This document shows, one piece after another, positions 20,163-29,821 of a stretch of 64,000 nucleotides of DNA; the first letter of the stretch is position 1, and each line of letters opens with the position of its first letter. Position numbers and translations under genes: made by a program. The stretch is taken from positions 159,393-223,392 of the forward strand of contig NZ_SMAO01000007.1 in the NCBI RefSeq assembly GCF_004342175.1, read 5' to 3'. The notes beneath the pieces were generated by a model. It saw only the letters and a list, made by a program, of their open reading frames with translations. It was not told where the DNA came from and did not search any database. The stretch is from Thiobaca trueperi. Its GTDB lineage: Bacteria; Pseudomonadota; Gammaproteobacteria; Chromatiales; Chromatiaceae.

Positions 20163-20638
20163 GCGAACCGAATCACGCGCGTGCGGTTCTGTCCTTTGCC
20201 GGTCTGAATCTGCTGCTGGCGTCTGGGGATCTCAGGACGATTGAGTCGGCTTCTAACCTGACCTTCAGTGATCCTCCCGAGCATGGCCTGGGGTGGATCC
20301 ATGTCCTTGAGCAGCGCTGTCCGGTGTTCGCCCTGTCGAGCGATCTCACACCCACGCGCCAGCTCCCGGAGGGGCGAGGACTCTGTGCGATCGTCGATCA
20401 TGGTGATGGCCTGTCAGGGCTTCTGTGCGAGGGCATTCGGGTGATCAAGGACGAGGTTGGTCCCCTCATGCCGCTGCCGCCAGCGATGCGACGGCCCGAT
20501 TCCCCGATCCAGGCAGTCGCCCCAGATGGTTCAGGAATCCTCTGTGCCGTTGATGTGCGTGGATTGGTGCACCATCTTGAGCTCGCGTCACTGATCCGGC
20601 CAGGAAGCGGTCAGATCGCGACGGGGGCGGATTCATGA
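20159..20638 (+). CDS. Diverged CheW-like adaptor 1
   Basis: A 159-residue protein whose ATG overlaps the CheA stop (ATGA). The pattern follows CheW: LSFAGLNLLLASGDLRTIE, GLGWIHVLEQRCPVFALSSDL, CAIVDHGDGLSGLLCEGI, and a final ILCAVDVRGLVHHLEL. The hallmark INLRG loop is replaced by HVLEQRCPVF, so binding properties may differ. Translational coupling implies fixed stoichiometry with the kinase. The position after the CheA gene is shared with ChpC-like accessory CheW proteins. Confidence 0.7.
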   Translation: MSEPNHARAVLSFAGLNLLLASGDLRTIESASNLTFSDPPEHGLGWIHVLEQRCPVFALSSDLTPTRQLPEGRGLCAIVDHGDGLSGLLCEGIRVIKDEVGPLMPLPPAMRRPDSPIQAVAPDGSGILCAVDVRGLVHHLELASLIRPGSGQIATGADS

Positions 20639-21096
20639 GCCGGTGCAGCGGCTGGAAACTCGAATTTGGAGCCGGGGAGCGGGCGGTCATCGGGCCGCGC
20701 GAGCTGTTGCACCTTTTCGATGCGCCACGCATTCACGCGGTTCCGCGCACCCCCGCGCATTGCCGACATCTGCTCTTTTGGGAACAGGGCGTGCTGCCCG
20801 TGCTGGATCTTGGCGCCTGGTCGCGCGGAGAGAGGTCCGGGGAGACGGCCACTTTAATCGGTCTTGTGGGGTTCGCCGGATCCGCAGGCGGGGCGCCGGA
20901 CTTCGGCGCCCTGGTCTTGTCGTCCGTCCCGACGCGGATCGACGTGGATGACGGCTGGGCCTGCGTACTGCCCGAGACGCTGAACCGATGGCGTCGCGTC
21001 GCCTGTGCCTGCTTTGAGCTGGATGGTGAAATCCTGCCGGTGCTCGACCTGAGCCGCTGCTTCGCGCCCGGCCTGCCGCCTTCCACCGAGGACTGA
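20635..21096 (+). CDS. Diverged CheW-like adaptor 2
   Basis: A 153-residue protein that overlaps the previous gene by four bases. A CheW-like core is visible: RHLLFWEQGVLPVLDLGAW stands where CheW has its INLRG-PVFDL block, and the C-terminus FELDGEILPVLDLSRCF repeats the pattern. It is the last gene of the chemosensory cluster; a type B repeat element starts 35 bases downstream. Having two coupled, diverged CheW-like genes suggests a heteromeric coupling layer; this is inference. Confidence 0.65.
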   Translation: MSRCSGWKLEFGAGERAVIGPRELLHLFDAPRIHAVPRTPAHCRHLLFWEQGVLPVLDLGAWSRGERSGETATLIGLVGFAGSAGGAPDFGALVLSSVPTRIDVDDGWACVLPETLNRWRRVACACFELDGEILPVLDLSRCFAPGLPPSTED

Positions 21097-21130
21097 AGCG
21101 ATTGCCGACAGGGATCCTGATGCCGCGCGC

Positions 21131-21216
21131 TAAACCGCGTCCAGTGCGATATGCGTAATCTTCAATTTGTGTTTAGCTCTGGGGAAGTCAACGACATCAG
21201 TGGAGACGCGGTTTAA
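21131..21216 (+). repeat. Type B dispersed element, copy 1
   Basis: An 86-base element with inverted termini TAAACCGCG and CGCGGTTTA, homologous to 29614-29699 and 62437-62522 (shared CCGCGTCCAG, GCGA.ATGC and a GACGCGGTTTAA end). It is the most diverged B copy and stands alone, between the convergent CheW-like and methyltransferase genes. Confidence 0.75.
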
Positions 21217-21222
21217 CTTGAA

Positions 21223-22125
21223 TCATGAACCTGCCGGCTTGTCCGCCACCGCCAGCACATAATCCAGCCCGCGATACACCGTCCGCGCATCGAGCCTGAG
21301 CGCCAGGGCGATGGGCAGGCGCGTGGCCGGATGCAGACGGGCGACGGCTTCGGGATGCTGGCGCAGATAGTCATGCAGCGGCGCATAGATCCGCTCGCGG
21401 ATGGATTCCAGCCGCACGTTCGCAAAACCGCTGGCCGTGAGTTTGGCGAGATAGGCGTCCTGGCCGTAGACATTTTCCGGCGGGATGGCGAATTTGCGCG
21501 CGACCTGACGCCATGACCAGCGTTGCGCCAGCCGCGCCCAGCGCCCGGATTCAGGCGGCATTGGGATGATGTCGGCGAGCACCAGACGCCCGCCGGGTCG
21601 CAGCACGCGAAAGGCTTCCTGAAAAAAGCGTTCGCGTGTGTCGAAATGAAAGGCGCATTCGAGCGCCACCACCCTGTCCACCGATGCCGACTCCAGCGGC
21701 ATCGCCGTGGCTGACCCCAGACGCAGATCGATCCGCTCGGCCAGCCCCGCCGCACGCACCCGCTCGCGCGCCACCTCGACCTGCGAGGCGGTGACATTGA
21801 GTCCGACGATGCTATCGGGCCGATAGCGGGTCTGCCAGAAGAGATCCTGATCGGCGAAGCCGAAACCGACATCCAGGACGCGGTCACCCGGACCCATTGC
21901 GGCAGTGTCCGCCACCAGCGCGGCCAGCGCCTGACAGGCATCATCCAGGGTCGTCGCGCCGTTCCAGTAGCCGAGATTCAGATAGAGCGCGCGTTCGGTG
22001 GCGACATCGGTTCCCAACAGGTCATAGACCCCGCTCACGCCCAGGCGCTGAAAGGGGTTGTAGAGCCAGTTGAGATAGCCGAGTCGTCGGCGAAGCACGG
22101 TGATCGTCGCTTGGGATGGCTGCAT
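21223..22125 (-). CDS. SAM-dependent class I methyltransferase
   Basis: A 300-residue enzyme with a Rossmann methyltransferase core: motif I VLDVGFGFADQDLFW, motif II VVALECAFHFDTRERFF, and LRPGGRLVLADI after it. The layout, with an N-terminal helical cap and a C-terminal region of about 90 residues, resembles small-molecule type 11 O/C-methyltransferases. The substrate cannot be named. ATG at 22125 is chosen because AGGA lies eight bases upstream; an in-frame ATG at 22158 overlaps the end of the upstream Uma2 gene. The two genes may be cotranscribed. It ends seven bases from a type B repeat. Confidence 0.8.
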   Translation of the reverse strand: MQPSQATITVLRRRLGYLNWLYNPFQRLGVSGVYDLLGTDVATERALYLNLGYWNGATTLDDACQALAALVADTAAMGPGDRVLDVGFGFADQDLFWQTRYRPDSIVGLNVTASQVEVARERVRAAGLAERIDLRLGSATAMPLESASVDRVVALECAFHFDTRERFFQEAFRVLRPGGRLVLADIIPMPPESGRWARLAQRWSWRQVARKFAIPPENVYGQDAYLAKLTASGFANVRLESIRERIYAPLHDYLRQHPEAVARLHPATRLPIALALRLDARTVYRGLDYVLAVADKPAGS

Positions 22126-22154
22126 CAAAGCGTTCCTGTTCAACCTGAAGTGGC

Positions 22155-22757
22155 TCATTTACAGCGCGTGAAAAGCGACTCCACATCCTGTTCCGGGAAG
22201 CGCACGTCTTCGTAGAGTGCTTCAATGGGGCACTGAAAATCGGTGGAGTCGAGTTCGAATGTCTGTCCCGCGCTGTAGGACTGAAACAGCCACTGTCCGT
22301 CAGGCCGGCGTCGGAAGACATCGACCGTCATGTGCTCGGTCTCGATCAGCACATACTCATTCAGCGATGGAAGCTGGCGGTAATAGCCAAATTTGGCGCC
22401 ACGGTCATAGGCGGTGGTCGATTCGGACAAAACCTCGACGATGAGGCTCGGATGGCGCTTCATCTGCGGTGCGTCCGCGTCGTCGGGGTGACAGGTCACG
22501 AAGACATCGGGGTAGAAAAAGCTGTCGGCGGCGTCCACCCGCACCTTCATGTCGGCGATATAGACCCGGCAGGGACCGCCCCGGACATGGGCGCGGAGTA
22601 AGGTTGCCAAGTTGAGCGCAATGGTGACATGCGATTCATTGGCGCCGGCCATGGCAAAGACCTGTCCGGCGATATATTCGTGTTTGATGCTGGAGTGCGC
22701 TTCGCCTTCCAGATAGTCGGCGGCGGTGATGGCGTCGCGTTCGGCAGTGCTGGTCAT
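22155..22757 (-). CDS. Uma2-family endonuclease-fold protein (DUF820)
   Basis: A full-length 200-residue Uma2 protein. It starts with the usual helix (ITAADYLEGEAHSSIKHEYIAGQVFAMAGA) and carries the PD-(D/E)XK-like core: FFYPDVFVTCHP with the Asp, SLIVEVLSEST with the Glu, then YVLIETEHMTVDVFRR. The family is hugely expanded in cyanobacteria, purple bacteria and planctomycetes; its biological role is not established. A truncated copy is at 4200-4625 and an N-terminal fragment at 47445-47579. Confidence 0.88.
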   Translation of the reverse strand: MTSTAERDAITAADYLEGEAHSSIKHEYIAGQVFAMAGANESHVTIALNLATLLRAHVRGGPCRVYIADMKVRVDAADSFFYPDVFVTCHPDDADAPQMKRHPSLIVEVLSESTTAYDRGAKFGYYRQLPSLNEYVLIETEHMTVDVFRRRPDGQWLFQSYSAGQTFELDSTDFQCPIEALYEDVRFPEQDVESLFTRCK

Positions 22758-22789
22758 TCAGTCGGTCTCCTTTGGCGGCATACCTGAAA

Positions 22790-24850
22790 TCAGCGTTCGG
22801 CAAGCGATTCGACCGGCGGCTCGCAGTGCGTTCCCCGGCAGCGATAGATCCGGGGCCGCTCGCCGGCTGACATGGCGGCGAGGGTTCCCGGCAGACCGGT
22901 CTCGTCTGAGGGGATGGCCAGCACCAGCCGGCGTGGTCGATAACCCTGCTGTGCCTGATGCTGCAGGGTCGCCAGCCTGTCATCGGCGGCGCGGATGATG
23001 AGGGTCTCGGGCGGCTCCAGATGTTCGTCCAGGGCGAACAGGAGTGTCGCATGGGCGTAAGGCATGCGCTGGATCGACTCGGCGGCCAGTTTGAGGGTGT
23101 TGGCGGCGGCATCCAGATAACGCGGCTCGCCGAGCAGATGGCCGAGACGCTGCAGGGCATGGGCGGCGATGCCGTTGCCGGCTGGCATGGATTCGTCGCC
23201 AAGTGGCTTGGGACGATGGATGAGCGGTTCGTGATCGCGTCCGGTGAACCAGAAACCGCCGCTTTGGGGATCGTGAAACTGATCCAGCAGCACCTCGGCG
23301 AGATCAATGGCGAAGCGCAGATCCGCCGCCGACCAGCGGGTCTGCAAGAGTTCCAGCAGGGCATCGAGCAGATTGGCGTAGTCGTCCAGATAGGCGTTGA
23401 GATGGGCCACGCCGTCCCGGCAGGTCGCCAGCAGCCGCCCGTCGCGCCAGAGTGTCAGGCGGATGAAGCGCAGCGACTGTTCCGCCGATTCCAGATAATC
23501 GGGCCGCTCCAGCACCCGCGCGGCGCGGGCCATGCCCTTGATTGCCAGGGCATTCCAGGCGGTGAGGATCTTCTCGTCGCGACCGGGATGCACGCGCCGT
23601 TCGCGCTCGACATAGAGCGTCGCGCGGGCGCTCGCCAGCCGCGCCTCGATCTCGGCGAGATCCAGCCCCTGTTCGGCGGCGACTTCGGCGGGTGTCCGGT
23701 AGCCGTGCAGATGCCAGCGGCCCTCAAAGTTGGCGGGTAGGTTCAGGCCATAGACGGCGGCGAAGGGCGCGTACTCGGCCTCGCTCAACAGCGTCTGCAC
23801 CTGTGCGCGGTCCCAGACATGAAAGCGGCCTTCGTGACCCTCGCTGTCGGCGTCCAGGGACGAGTAATAACCGCCCTCGGGCGACTGCATCTCGCGCAGG
23901 ATCCAGTCGGCGGTTGAGTGCGCGGCATCGCGAAACAGCGGTTCGCCGGTCGCGGTGAAGGCGTCGCAGCAGAGCGCCAGCAGCGGGCCGTTGTCATAGA
24001 GCATCTTCTCGAAGTGCGGGATCATCCACTGCGCATCGACCGAATAGCGGCAGAAACCGCCGCCGAGCTGGTCGGTGAGCCCGCCCCGGATCATGCGCTC
24101 CAGGGTGAAGGCCGCCATCCGCAGCGCCCGCTGGTCGGGCTGACCCTGGGCGAGCGTGGCGGCATACCGCCTGAACAGCAGTTCCAGGTTGGTCGCATGC
24201 GGAAACTTGGGCGCATCGCCGAACCCGCCGTGCTCGGCATCGAAGCTGGCGGCAAGCTGACGCAGCGCGGTGTTCAGCAGTGCGGCATCCGGCAGCTTTC
24301 CGGCGGCGATGGGTTCCAGCTCGGCCAGCGCCGCCATCAGACCCTGATTCTGCTGGCGGATGGCCTCGGGCTGTTCGCGATAGGCCCGCTCGACCCCTTC
24401 CAGCAACTGGCCGAATGAGGGCAGACCGAAACGCGCCTCGCGTGGGAAATAGGTGCCGGCGAAGAATGGCGTATGGTCGTCAGGGGTCAGAAAGACCGTC
24501 AGCGGCCAGCCGCCGGTGCGCTGACTGAGCAACTGATGCGCGCTCTGATAGATCCGGTCCAGATCAGGGCGTTCCTCGCGGTCCACCTTGATGTTGATGA
24601 AGAGCCGGTTCATCAGCTCCGCTGTTGCGGGATCCTCGAAGGATTCATGCGCCATCACATGGCACCAGTGGCAGGCCGAATAACCGATGGAGAGCAGGAT
24701 CGGACGATCCTGCTCACGGGCGAGAGTCAGCGCCTCGTCGCACCAGGGCCACCAGTCCACCGGATTGCGGGCGTGCTGCTGGAGATAGGGGCTGGTGGTC
24801 GCGGCCAGCCGGTTGGCTGGCGCGGGGGGGTGTGGCGTTGCGATCGACAT
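22790..24850 (-). CDS. Thioredoxin-domain protein of the YyaL/SPATA20 family (DUF255)
   Basis: A 686-residue protein. The N-terminal thioredoxin-like domain begins [21 protein letters not shown] and carries the redox-type motif SACHWCHVM (CxxC), then the family block [12 protein letters not shown] and [12 protein letters not shown]. The rest is an alpha/alpha-barrel resembling N-acylglucosamine 2-epimerase and glycosidase folds. Function is unsettled in bacteria. ATG 24850 is chosen because AGGAGG lies eight bases upstream; in-frame codons extending to 25153 overlap lpoA antisense and are rejected. It lies where yraN would follow lpoA in enterics. Confidence 0.9.
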   Translation of the reverse strand: MSIATPHPPAPANRLAATTSPYLQQHARNPVDWWPWCDEALTLAREQDRPILLSIGYSACHWCHVMAHESFEDPATAELMNRLFINIKVDREERPDLDRIYQSAHQLLSQRTGGWPLTVFLTPDDHTPFFAGTYFPREARFGLPSFGQLLEGVERAYREQPEAIRQQNQGLMAALAELEPIAAGKLPDAALLNTALRQLAASFDAEHGGFGDAPKFPHATNLELLFRRYAATLAQGQPDQRALRMAAFTLERMIRGGLTDQLGGGFCRYSVDAQWMIPHFEKMLYDNGPLLALCCDAFTATGEPLFRDAAHSTADWILREMQSPEGGYYSSLDADSEGHEGRFHVWDRAQVQTLLSEAEYAPFAAVYGLNLPANFEGRWHLHGYRTPAEVAAEQGLDLAEIEARLASARATLYVERERRVHPGRDEKILTAWNALAIKGMARAARVLERPDYLESAEQSLRFIRLTLWRDGRLLATCRDGVAHLNAYLDDYANLLDALLELLQTRWSAADLRFAIDLAEVLLDQFHDPQSGGFWFTGRDHEPLIHRPKPLGDESMPAGNGIAAHALQRLGHLLGEPRYLDAAANTLKLAAESIQRMPYAHATLLFALDEHLEPPETLIIRAADDRLATLQHQAQQGYRPRRLVLAIPSDETGLPGTLAAMSAGERPRIYRCRGTHCEPPVESLAER

Positions 24851-24932
24851 GGGCGGAGCCTCCTGGTTTTGTGACTGAGGTGGGACATCTGACCATGAAT
24901 CTGAACCGAATCCGGACTGCCAGCCATCCTGT

Positions 24933-26780
24933 TCAGTCCGCATCAAGCGCGTGACCGGGTGCGCGCGGCTCCACCGGCGCATCGGCCAGTTGTGGCCCGG
25001 TTTCGGTGAAGCGTCCCAACTCAAGCTGGCGCTGGATGCGCCCCAGACTGTTGATCGAGAGTCCGCCAGTCTGGCCGGGGTAATAGGCGCCGGGGTTTTT
25101 GGCCAGATTGGTGAGGCGTGGCGCCAGCCGGTAGGCATCGACGCCCATGGCATGGAGTCGCGCCAGCGGGTCGGCGCTGTTGCTCAGGCGACGGCGCGAG
25201 AGCGGGCCATCTCCGCCGACATCGAACATCCAGGGGATATCGACGAAATAGAGTCCGACCAGTCCGGCATCCCGTTTGGGGTCGAAATCGCCTACATAGA
25301 CATGCGAGGTGGAGATGACCGTCAGCGGGCGCGTTGACGCAGTGCGGATCGCCGGATGGATCCGGCGCGCCATGTCCGCCGTTGCGACCAGGAACAGCAG
25401 GTCGGCGGATTGACCGTCAAGCAGTTTCTGCGCTGTTTTCTCATGGCTGGCTGCCACCGGGTTGAAGCTGGACTGTCCCGCCAGGATACCGCCCAGACTC
25501 AGCCATTGCTGGCGAAAGGCGCTGGCCAGACGGTTGCCCCAGGCACCTTCCGGATAGAGCAGCAGGGCGCGTTTCAAGCCGCGCGCGAAGGCTTTGTTGG
25601 CGACCTCGGCGGCCTCGTTTTCGGGCGAGAGCGAAAACTGGAAGAGGTTGTCGGTACGTCGCTCGGCACGGGTGCTTTCGTTCAGGGCCAGTGTTGGGAC
25701 TTTCAGCGTCCGTTCACTGGCGAGCGCATCCACTGCCGGCTTCTCCAGGGGGCCGATGACATAGTGCGCCCCGTCTTTGATGGCCCTGGCATGAATGGCG
25801 CCGACACGTCCGGCGTTGGTGCTGTCGGCGAACTCCAGGCGTGGCTGCGGGGCACCCGTATCGACACGGCTGGCGGCTTCGATGCCTTCTCTGACGGCCT
25901 TGGCGGCAGCGGCGAAGCGGCCACTGCGGGGAAGCATGACCGTGACCCGATCGCCGCTTTGATAGCCGCCCGACAGATTCCGGCTGTAGGCGCGCGCCAA
26001 CTCGGGCAATGCGGGATGTCCGCTGCGGCCCCGTTGCCACTGGCGGTAACGGATCTCAAGCTGTGACGGATCAGCGCCGGCCTGCCGGGTCAGGAGGGCG
26101 ATCTCGGCCCAGCCCCGCATGGCCCAACTGCCCGTGCGGGTCAGTTTCTGTAACTCGGCCTGGGGCAGGGTGTTCAGGGTCGAGAGCAGCGAGACCTGAT
26201 TGACCAGGCGCTGATCGTTCTGCTCCAGCAGCCGGTCCAGATCGTTCAAGGTCTTGGCGGCATCGAGCGGCGAGCTGGCGAGTCGCTGGGCGGAGGCCAG
26301 GGTGCCGAGTCGCCGGGCCTTGAGATCGCGCGGCAGCGACTGAACCTGCATGCGCCCCAGAAATCTGGTCGCATCCTGCGGACGCCCCGTCAGCAGCGCC
26401 AGATCCGCCTGGGCGAGCAGCATCATCTCGCGCTGGGTCGCCGTGAGTTCCTGACTGGGGATGGCGTCAAGCGTCTGGCGGGCGGGAGCGGTCTGACCGG
26501 CGGAGAGATAGGCATCGACGGCCTTGAGCTGAAGCTGTGCTCGCGCGGGCGGTCGCGCCTTGCCAGCCAGATCGAGATACAGCTTGGCGGCTTCCGTCGC
26601 CTTGCCCTGGGCTTCAAGGGTGGTGGCCTGAGTCAGCGCGGCACCGGGAACCGTTGCCAGAACTTTGGATTCGTCGAGTGCCGGGCTGGTGGCGCAGCCG
26701 GACAGACCGAGAACCAGAAGCAGGGGTGTCAGCCACGCCAGAGTGGACAGGCGGTCATGAGTCACGCGATTCTTGGGCAT
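24933..26780 (-). CDS. lpoA: Penicillin-binding protein activator LpoA
   Basis: A 615-residue outer-membrane lipoprotein. The signal peptide ends in the lipobox LSGC ([14 protein letters not shown]). The N-terminal half is TPR-like helical (about residues 30-290), as in LpoA. The C-terminal half has a periplasmic-binding-protein fold ([60 protein letters not shown]). LpoA activates the peptidoglycan synthase PBP1A from the outer membrane. It is divergent from rsmI with only 36 bases between starts, the arrangement known from enterics. The start used matches the signal peptide; an upstream ATG-type start at 26825 would put 15 extra residues before it. Confidence 0.92.
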   Translation of the reverse strand: MPKNRVTHDRLSTLAWLTPLLLVLGLSGCATSPALDESKVLATVPGAALTQATTLEAQGKATEAAKLYLDLAGKARPPARAQLQLKAVDAYLSAGQTAPARQTLDAIPSQELTATQREMMLLAQADLALLTGRPQDATRFLGRMQVQSLPRDLKARRLGTLASAQRLASSPLDAAKTLNDLDRLLEQNDQRLVNQVSLLSTLNTLPQAELQKLTRTGSWAMRGWAEIALLTRQAGADPSQLEIRYRQWQRGRSGHPALPELARAYSRNLSGGYQSGDRVTVMLPRSGRFAAAAKAVREGIEAASRVDTGAPQPRLEFADSTNAGRVGAIHARAIKDGAHYVIGPLEKPAVDALASERTLKVPTLALNESTRAERRTDNLFQFSLSPENEAAEVANKAFARGLKRALLLYPEGAWGNRLASAFRQQWLSLGGILAGQSSFNPVAASHEKTAQKLLDGQSADLLFLVATADMARRIHPAIRTASTRPLTVISTSHVYVGDFDPKRDAGLVGLYFVDIPWMFDVGGDGPLSRRRLSNSADPLARLHAMGVDAYRLAPRLTNLAKNPGAYYPGQTGGLSINSLGRIQRQLELGRFTETGPQLADAPVEPRAPGHALDAD

Positions 26781-26816
26781 GATCCGTTCCGTTTGAGAGG
26801 CTCTCGGGGGCACAAG

Positions 26817-27680
26817 ATGCAGCAAAGAAGTGGGCTACTATACGTGGTCGCCACGCCGATCGGCAATCTTGCCGACCTTACCGAGCGCGCGCGCCGGATC
26901 CTGTCCGAGGTCGATCTGATCGCCGCCGAGGACACCCGCGAGACCCTGCGGCTCCTGAACCATTGCGGGATTTCGGCCAGTCTCATTGCCTATCACGACC
27001 ACAACGAAACCGCGACCGCGCCGCGTCTGCTGGCGGCGCTGGAGGAAGGGCGCGACGTGGCACTGGTCTCGGATGCCGGGACGCCGCTGATCAGCGATCC
27101 CGGTTACAGTCTGGTCGCGGCGGCGCGTGAGCGGGGTCTGACCGTGGTTCCGGTACCGGGCGCCAGCGCTGCCATCTGCGCACTCTCGGCGGCGGGCCTG
27201 CCGAGTGATCGCTTTCTCTTTCTCGGCTTTCCGCCGCGCACCCGTTCCCAGCGCCAGTCCTGGCTGGAGGCGGTGATCGCCGAACCCGGTACGCTCATCC
27301 TCTATGAAAGCGGAAAACGGGCCGGTGAGACGCTCGCCGACATCGGCGCGGTACTGGGTGAGAACCGCCGCGTGGTGCTGGCGCGCGAACTCACCAAACG
27401 CTTCGAGACCTTCCTCTTCGGTTCGCCGCACGAGCTGGCGCAGCGATTGGAGACCGATCCCGAACAGCGGCTCGGCGAGCTGGTCATCCTGGTGGAAGGC
27501 CGGCGCGAGGCCGTCGAGGGGGATCGCGCCGAGCAGGAGCGCGTCCTGCGCATTCTTGGCGAGACCCTGCCGCTCAGTCAGGCCGCCGCCCTGGCCGCGC
27601 GCTTGACCGGCGCCAAAAAAAACGCACTCTATCGACTTGGGATCGAACTGGGATTGGGGACGTCCGTCTGCGATTCGTGA
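26817..27680 (+). CDS. rsmI: 16S rRNA (cytidine-1402-2'-O)-methyltransferase RsmI
   Basis: A 287-residue tetrapyrrole-methylase-fold enzyme. Hallmarks are LYVVATPIGNLADLTERA at the N-terminus, AAEDTRETLRLLNH, VSDAGTPLISDPG, VPGASAAICALSAAGL and FLFLGFPPR. RsmI methylates the ribose of C1402 in 16S rRNA. ATG 26817 places the conserved start of the fold correctly; the upstream extension from 26757 is antisense to lpoA. It is divergent from lpoA and followed by zapD after 124 bases. Confidence 0.95.
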   Translation: MQQRSGLLYVVATPIGNLADLTERARRILSEVDLIAAEDTRETLRLLNHCGISASLIAYHDHNETATAPRLLAALEEGRDVALVSDAGTPLISDPGYSLVAAARERGLTVVPVPGASAAICALSAAGLPSDRFLFLGFPPRTRSQRQSWLEAVIAEPGTLILYESGKRAGETLADIGAVLGENRRVVLARELTKRFETFLFGSPHELAQRLETDPEQRLGELVILVEGRREAVEGDRAEQERVLRILGETLPLSQAAALAARLTGAKKNALYRLGIELGLGTSVCDS

Positions 27681-27804
27681 CATCGCCCGGCGAAACCGGG
27701 AGAATCACGGCATTCCAGCCGTGCGGTGTTTCGATCTCCGCGTCGCGCGGGGTTTGCCGCCGGGTCGGTCAGCATTCCGCCAGTCTGTGAGACGAGACAT
27801 CGCC

Positions 27805-28572
27805 GTGTCGACATTGATGATCTTCGAACATCCGCTCAACGAACGTATCCGCACCTTGCTGCGGCTTGAACACCTGTTCGGGCAATTGGATCATTTCGTT
27901 CCTCAACCCAGCCCCTGGGCCGCCCGCGCCGCCATCGGCGCGTTGCTGGAGATCGCCGACATCGTCGCGTGCGCGGATGTCAGAAACGAACTGCTGAAGG
28001 AACTTGACCGGCATATCGCCATCCTGAATCGTCTCGCGCACCAGCGCGGCGTCGATCCGGGCATGCTGGCGGATGTGGTGGGCAATCTCGAAGCGGCTGT
28101 CGCCGATCTTCAGGAAGTCAGCGGATCGCTTGGGCGGCGCGCCCGCGAAGACGATTTTCTCAAGACCATTCTGCATCGCGTCAGCATTCCGGGTGGAACC
28201 TGTAGCTTTGACCTGCCTCATTTTCACTCCTGGCTGCTTCAGCCGCCGGACGTTCGCCAGGCCGGTTTTACCGGCTGGCTGTCAGACCTCAGACCCGCCA
28301 GCGCGGCCATTCAACTGGTGCTGTCGTTGATCAGAACCAGCGCCCGACCGCAGTCCATGCTGGCCGGGAGGGGTCTTTTTCAGGAGGCTCTGGATCCGCA
28401 GGTTCCGTTGCAGATGCTGTGCATCGGACTCGACCCTGCCGCTTGCGTCTATCCTGAAATCAGCGGACACCATAATCGCTTCAATATCCGGTTCATGCAT
28501 GCCTGGCCCGATGGACGATCCACGCCCTGTCAGGAAGACATCCCGTTCAATTTAACCTGCTGTGTCCTTTGA
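27805..28572 (+). CDS. zapD: Cell division protein ZapD
   Basis: A 255-residue protein with the ZapD start IFEHPLNERIRTLLRLEHLF and the later blocks DLPHFHSWL and RRAREDDFLKTILHRVSIPGG. ZapD cross-links FtsZ filaments at the division ring. GTG 27805 is taken as start; TTG 27814 and ATG 27817 are in-frame alternatives, none with a strong ribosome site. It is followed after three bases by yacG, the usual zapD-yacG pair; the coaE gene often found before zapD is not here. Confidence 0.9.
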   Translation: MSTLMIFEHPLNERIRTLLRLEHLFGQLDHFVPQPSPWAARAAIGALLEIADIVACADVRNELLKELDRHIAILNRLAHQRGVDPGMLADVVGNLEAAVADLQEVSGSLGRRAREDDFLKTILHRVSIPGGTCSFDLPHFHSWLLQPPDVRQAGFTGWLSDLRPASAAIQLVLSLIRTSARPQSMLAGRGLFQEALDPQVPLQMLCIGLDPAACVYPEISGHHNRFNIRFMHAWPDGRSTPCQEDIPFNLTCCVL

Positions 28573-28575
28573 TTC

Positions 28576-28782
28576 ATGACCACGACTGTCACCTGTCCCC
28601 ACTGCGGCAAACCGGTTGAATGGACCCCCGCCGCCACCTGGCGACCTTTTTGCAGCCGCCGCTGCCGTCTGATCGACCTGGGCGACTGGCTGGATGAAAA
28701 CCATCGGATCGCCGACGCCACGGATGCCCCGGGCGAGGATCCGCCTCCATCCCAACATGAAACCGGGCCAGCCTGGCACTGA
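28576..28782 (+). CDS. yacG: DNA gyrase inhibitor / zinc-binding protein YacG
   Basis: A 68-residue protein with four zinc ligands, CPHC near the N-terminus and CSRRC in the middle, followed by LIDLGDWL, the YacG signature. YacG binds GyrB and inhibits gyrase in E. coli. It starts three bases after zapD and its stop overlaps the cysE start (TGATG). Confidence 0.92.
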   Translation: MTTTVTCPHCGKPVEWTPAATWRPFCSRRCRLIDLGDWLDENHRIADATDAPGEDPPPSQHETGPAWH

Positions 28783-29573
28783 TGATGTTTGACCGACTGC
28801 AAGAGGATATCGCCTGCGTCTTCGAGCGCGATCCGGCGGCGCGCACGCGCTTTGAGGTGCTCACGACCTATCCCGGCGTCCATGCCATTCTGGTGCATCG
28901 GCTCGCCCACCGTCTCTGGCGGCGCAATCTCAAATGGCTGGCGCGCGTGCTCGCGAATGTCGCGCGGCTCTTCACCGGCATCGAAATCCATCCGGGCGCG
29001 GTGATCGGACGGCGCTTTTTCATCGATCACGGCATGGGCGTGGTGATCGGCGAGACGGCGGTGATCGGCGACGACTGCACGCTGTATCACGGTGTCACGC
29101 TCGGCGGCACCACCTGGCAGAAAGGCAAGCGTCATCCGACCCTGGGGCGCGATGTGGTGGTGGGCGCCGGGGCCAAGGTGCTGGGGCCGATTGAGATCGG
29201 CGAGGGGGCGCGAATCGGCTCCAATGCGGTCGTCGTCAAATCGGTGCCGCCTGGCGCGACGGCAGTGGGTGTGCCCGGACGCATCATCGAGCCTGCCGGG
29301 GATGCGGCGACCCGGCGGCGCGCCGATACCGCCAAACGCATCGGCTTCGATGCCTATGGCGCAACCCGGGATGTCCCGGATCCGGTCGCCAACGCCATCA
29401 ACCGGATGCTGGATCATATTCATCACATGGACCGGCGCATGGAGGCGATGTCGCGCGCGCTGGAGGCGCAGGGCATCATGCGCCATTTCGAGCATGACGC
29501 CGATCTGGACCAGATGGAACTGCCGTCGGCAACGGTAGCCGATGCACCCGCTGCCGACACCCCTCAAACCTGA
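28782..29573 (+). CDS. cysE: Serine O-acetyltransferase (CysE/EpsC-type)
   Basis: A 263-residue enzyme of the left-handed beta-helix family: [28 protein letters not shown], then hexapeptide repeats to [22 protein letters not shown]. The catalytic His lies in the FIDHGMG block. It makes O-acetylserine for cysteine synthesis. The N-terminal helical cap is short, as in EpsC-type enzymes. The C-terminal 80 residues are a less conserved helical tail. The start overlaps the yacG stop. Cysteine supply fits with the iscR gene just downstream, although two repeat elements separate them. Confidence 0.92.
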   Translation: MMFDRLQEDIACVFERDPAARTRFEVLTTYPGVHAILVHRLAHRLWRRNLKWLARVLANVARLFTGIEIHPGAVIGRRFFIDHGMGVVIGETAVIGDDCTLYHGVTLGGTTWQKGKRHPTLGRDVVVGAGAKVLGPIEIGEGARIGSNAVVVKSVPPGATAVGVPGRIIEPAGDAATRRRADTAKRIGFDAYGATRDVPDPVANAINRMLDHIHHMDRRMEAMSRALEAQGIMRHFEHDADLDQMELPSATVADAPAADTPQT

Positions 29574-29613
29574 GGGGCTTAATTGATCGTTCTGGTCGGG
29601 TAACGTATCATGC

Positions 29614-29699
29614 TTAAACTGCATTCAGCGCGAGATGCTGAATTTCGATTGAGTTCGAAGTTTGGTGCATCCACGGCCTTTGGCGGGGACGCCGTTTAA
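29614..29699 (+). repeat. Type B dispersed element, copy 2
   Basis: An 86-base element with inverted termini (TTAAACTGC at the left, GCCGTTTAA at the right, both slightly mutated). It aligns closely with 62437-62522. A type A element follows after an eight-base AT-only spacer, so the two form a B-A pair in the iscR leader region. Confidence 0.8.
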
Positions 29700-29707
29700 A
29701 ATATTTT

Positions 29708-29794
29708 TTAAACCGCGCCAACTCCCATGGTCGCCGAAGCTGCCAAGATCGATCCAACACAAAAACATCGCATACCATACCGGGCGCGGTTTAA
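29708..29794 (+). repeat. Type A dispersed element, copy 2
   Basis: An 87-base element bounded by a perfect inverted repeat, TTAAACCGCG and CGCGGTTTAA. It shares the core GATCGATCCAA-AAAAACATCGCATACC with copies at 1345 and 62543. It ends 12 bases before the iscR ribosome site, so any iscR transcript starting upstream would carry it as leader RNA. Confidence 0.82.
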
Positions 29795-29821
29795 AAATCT
29801 TGATGCAGGAGTGCGTTGCAC

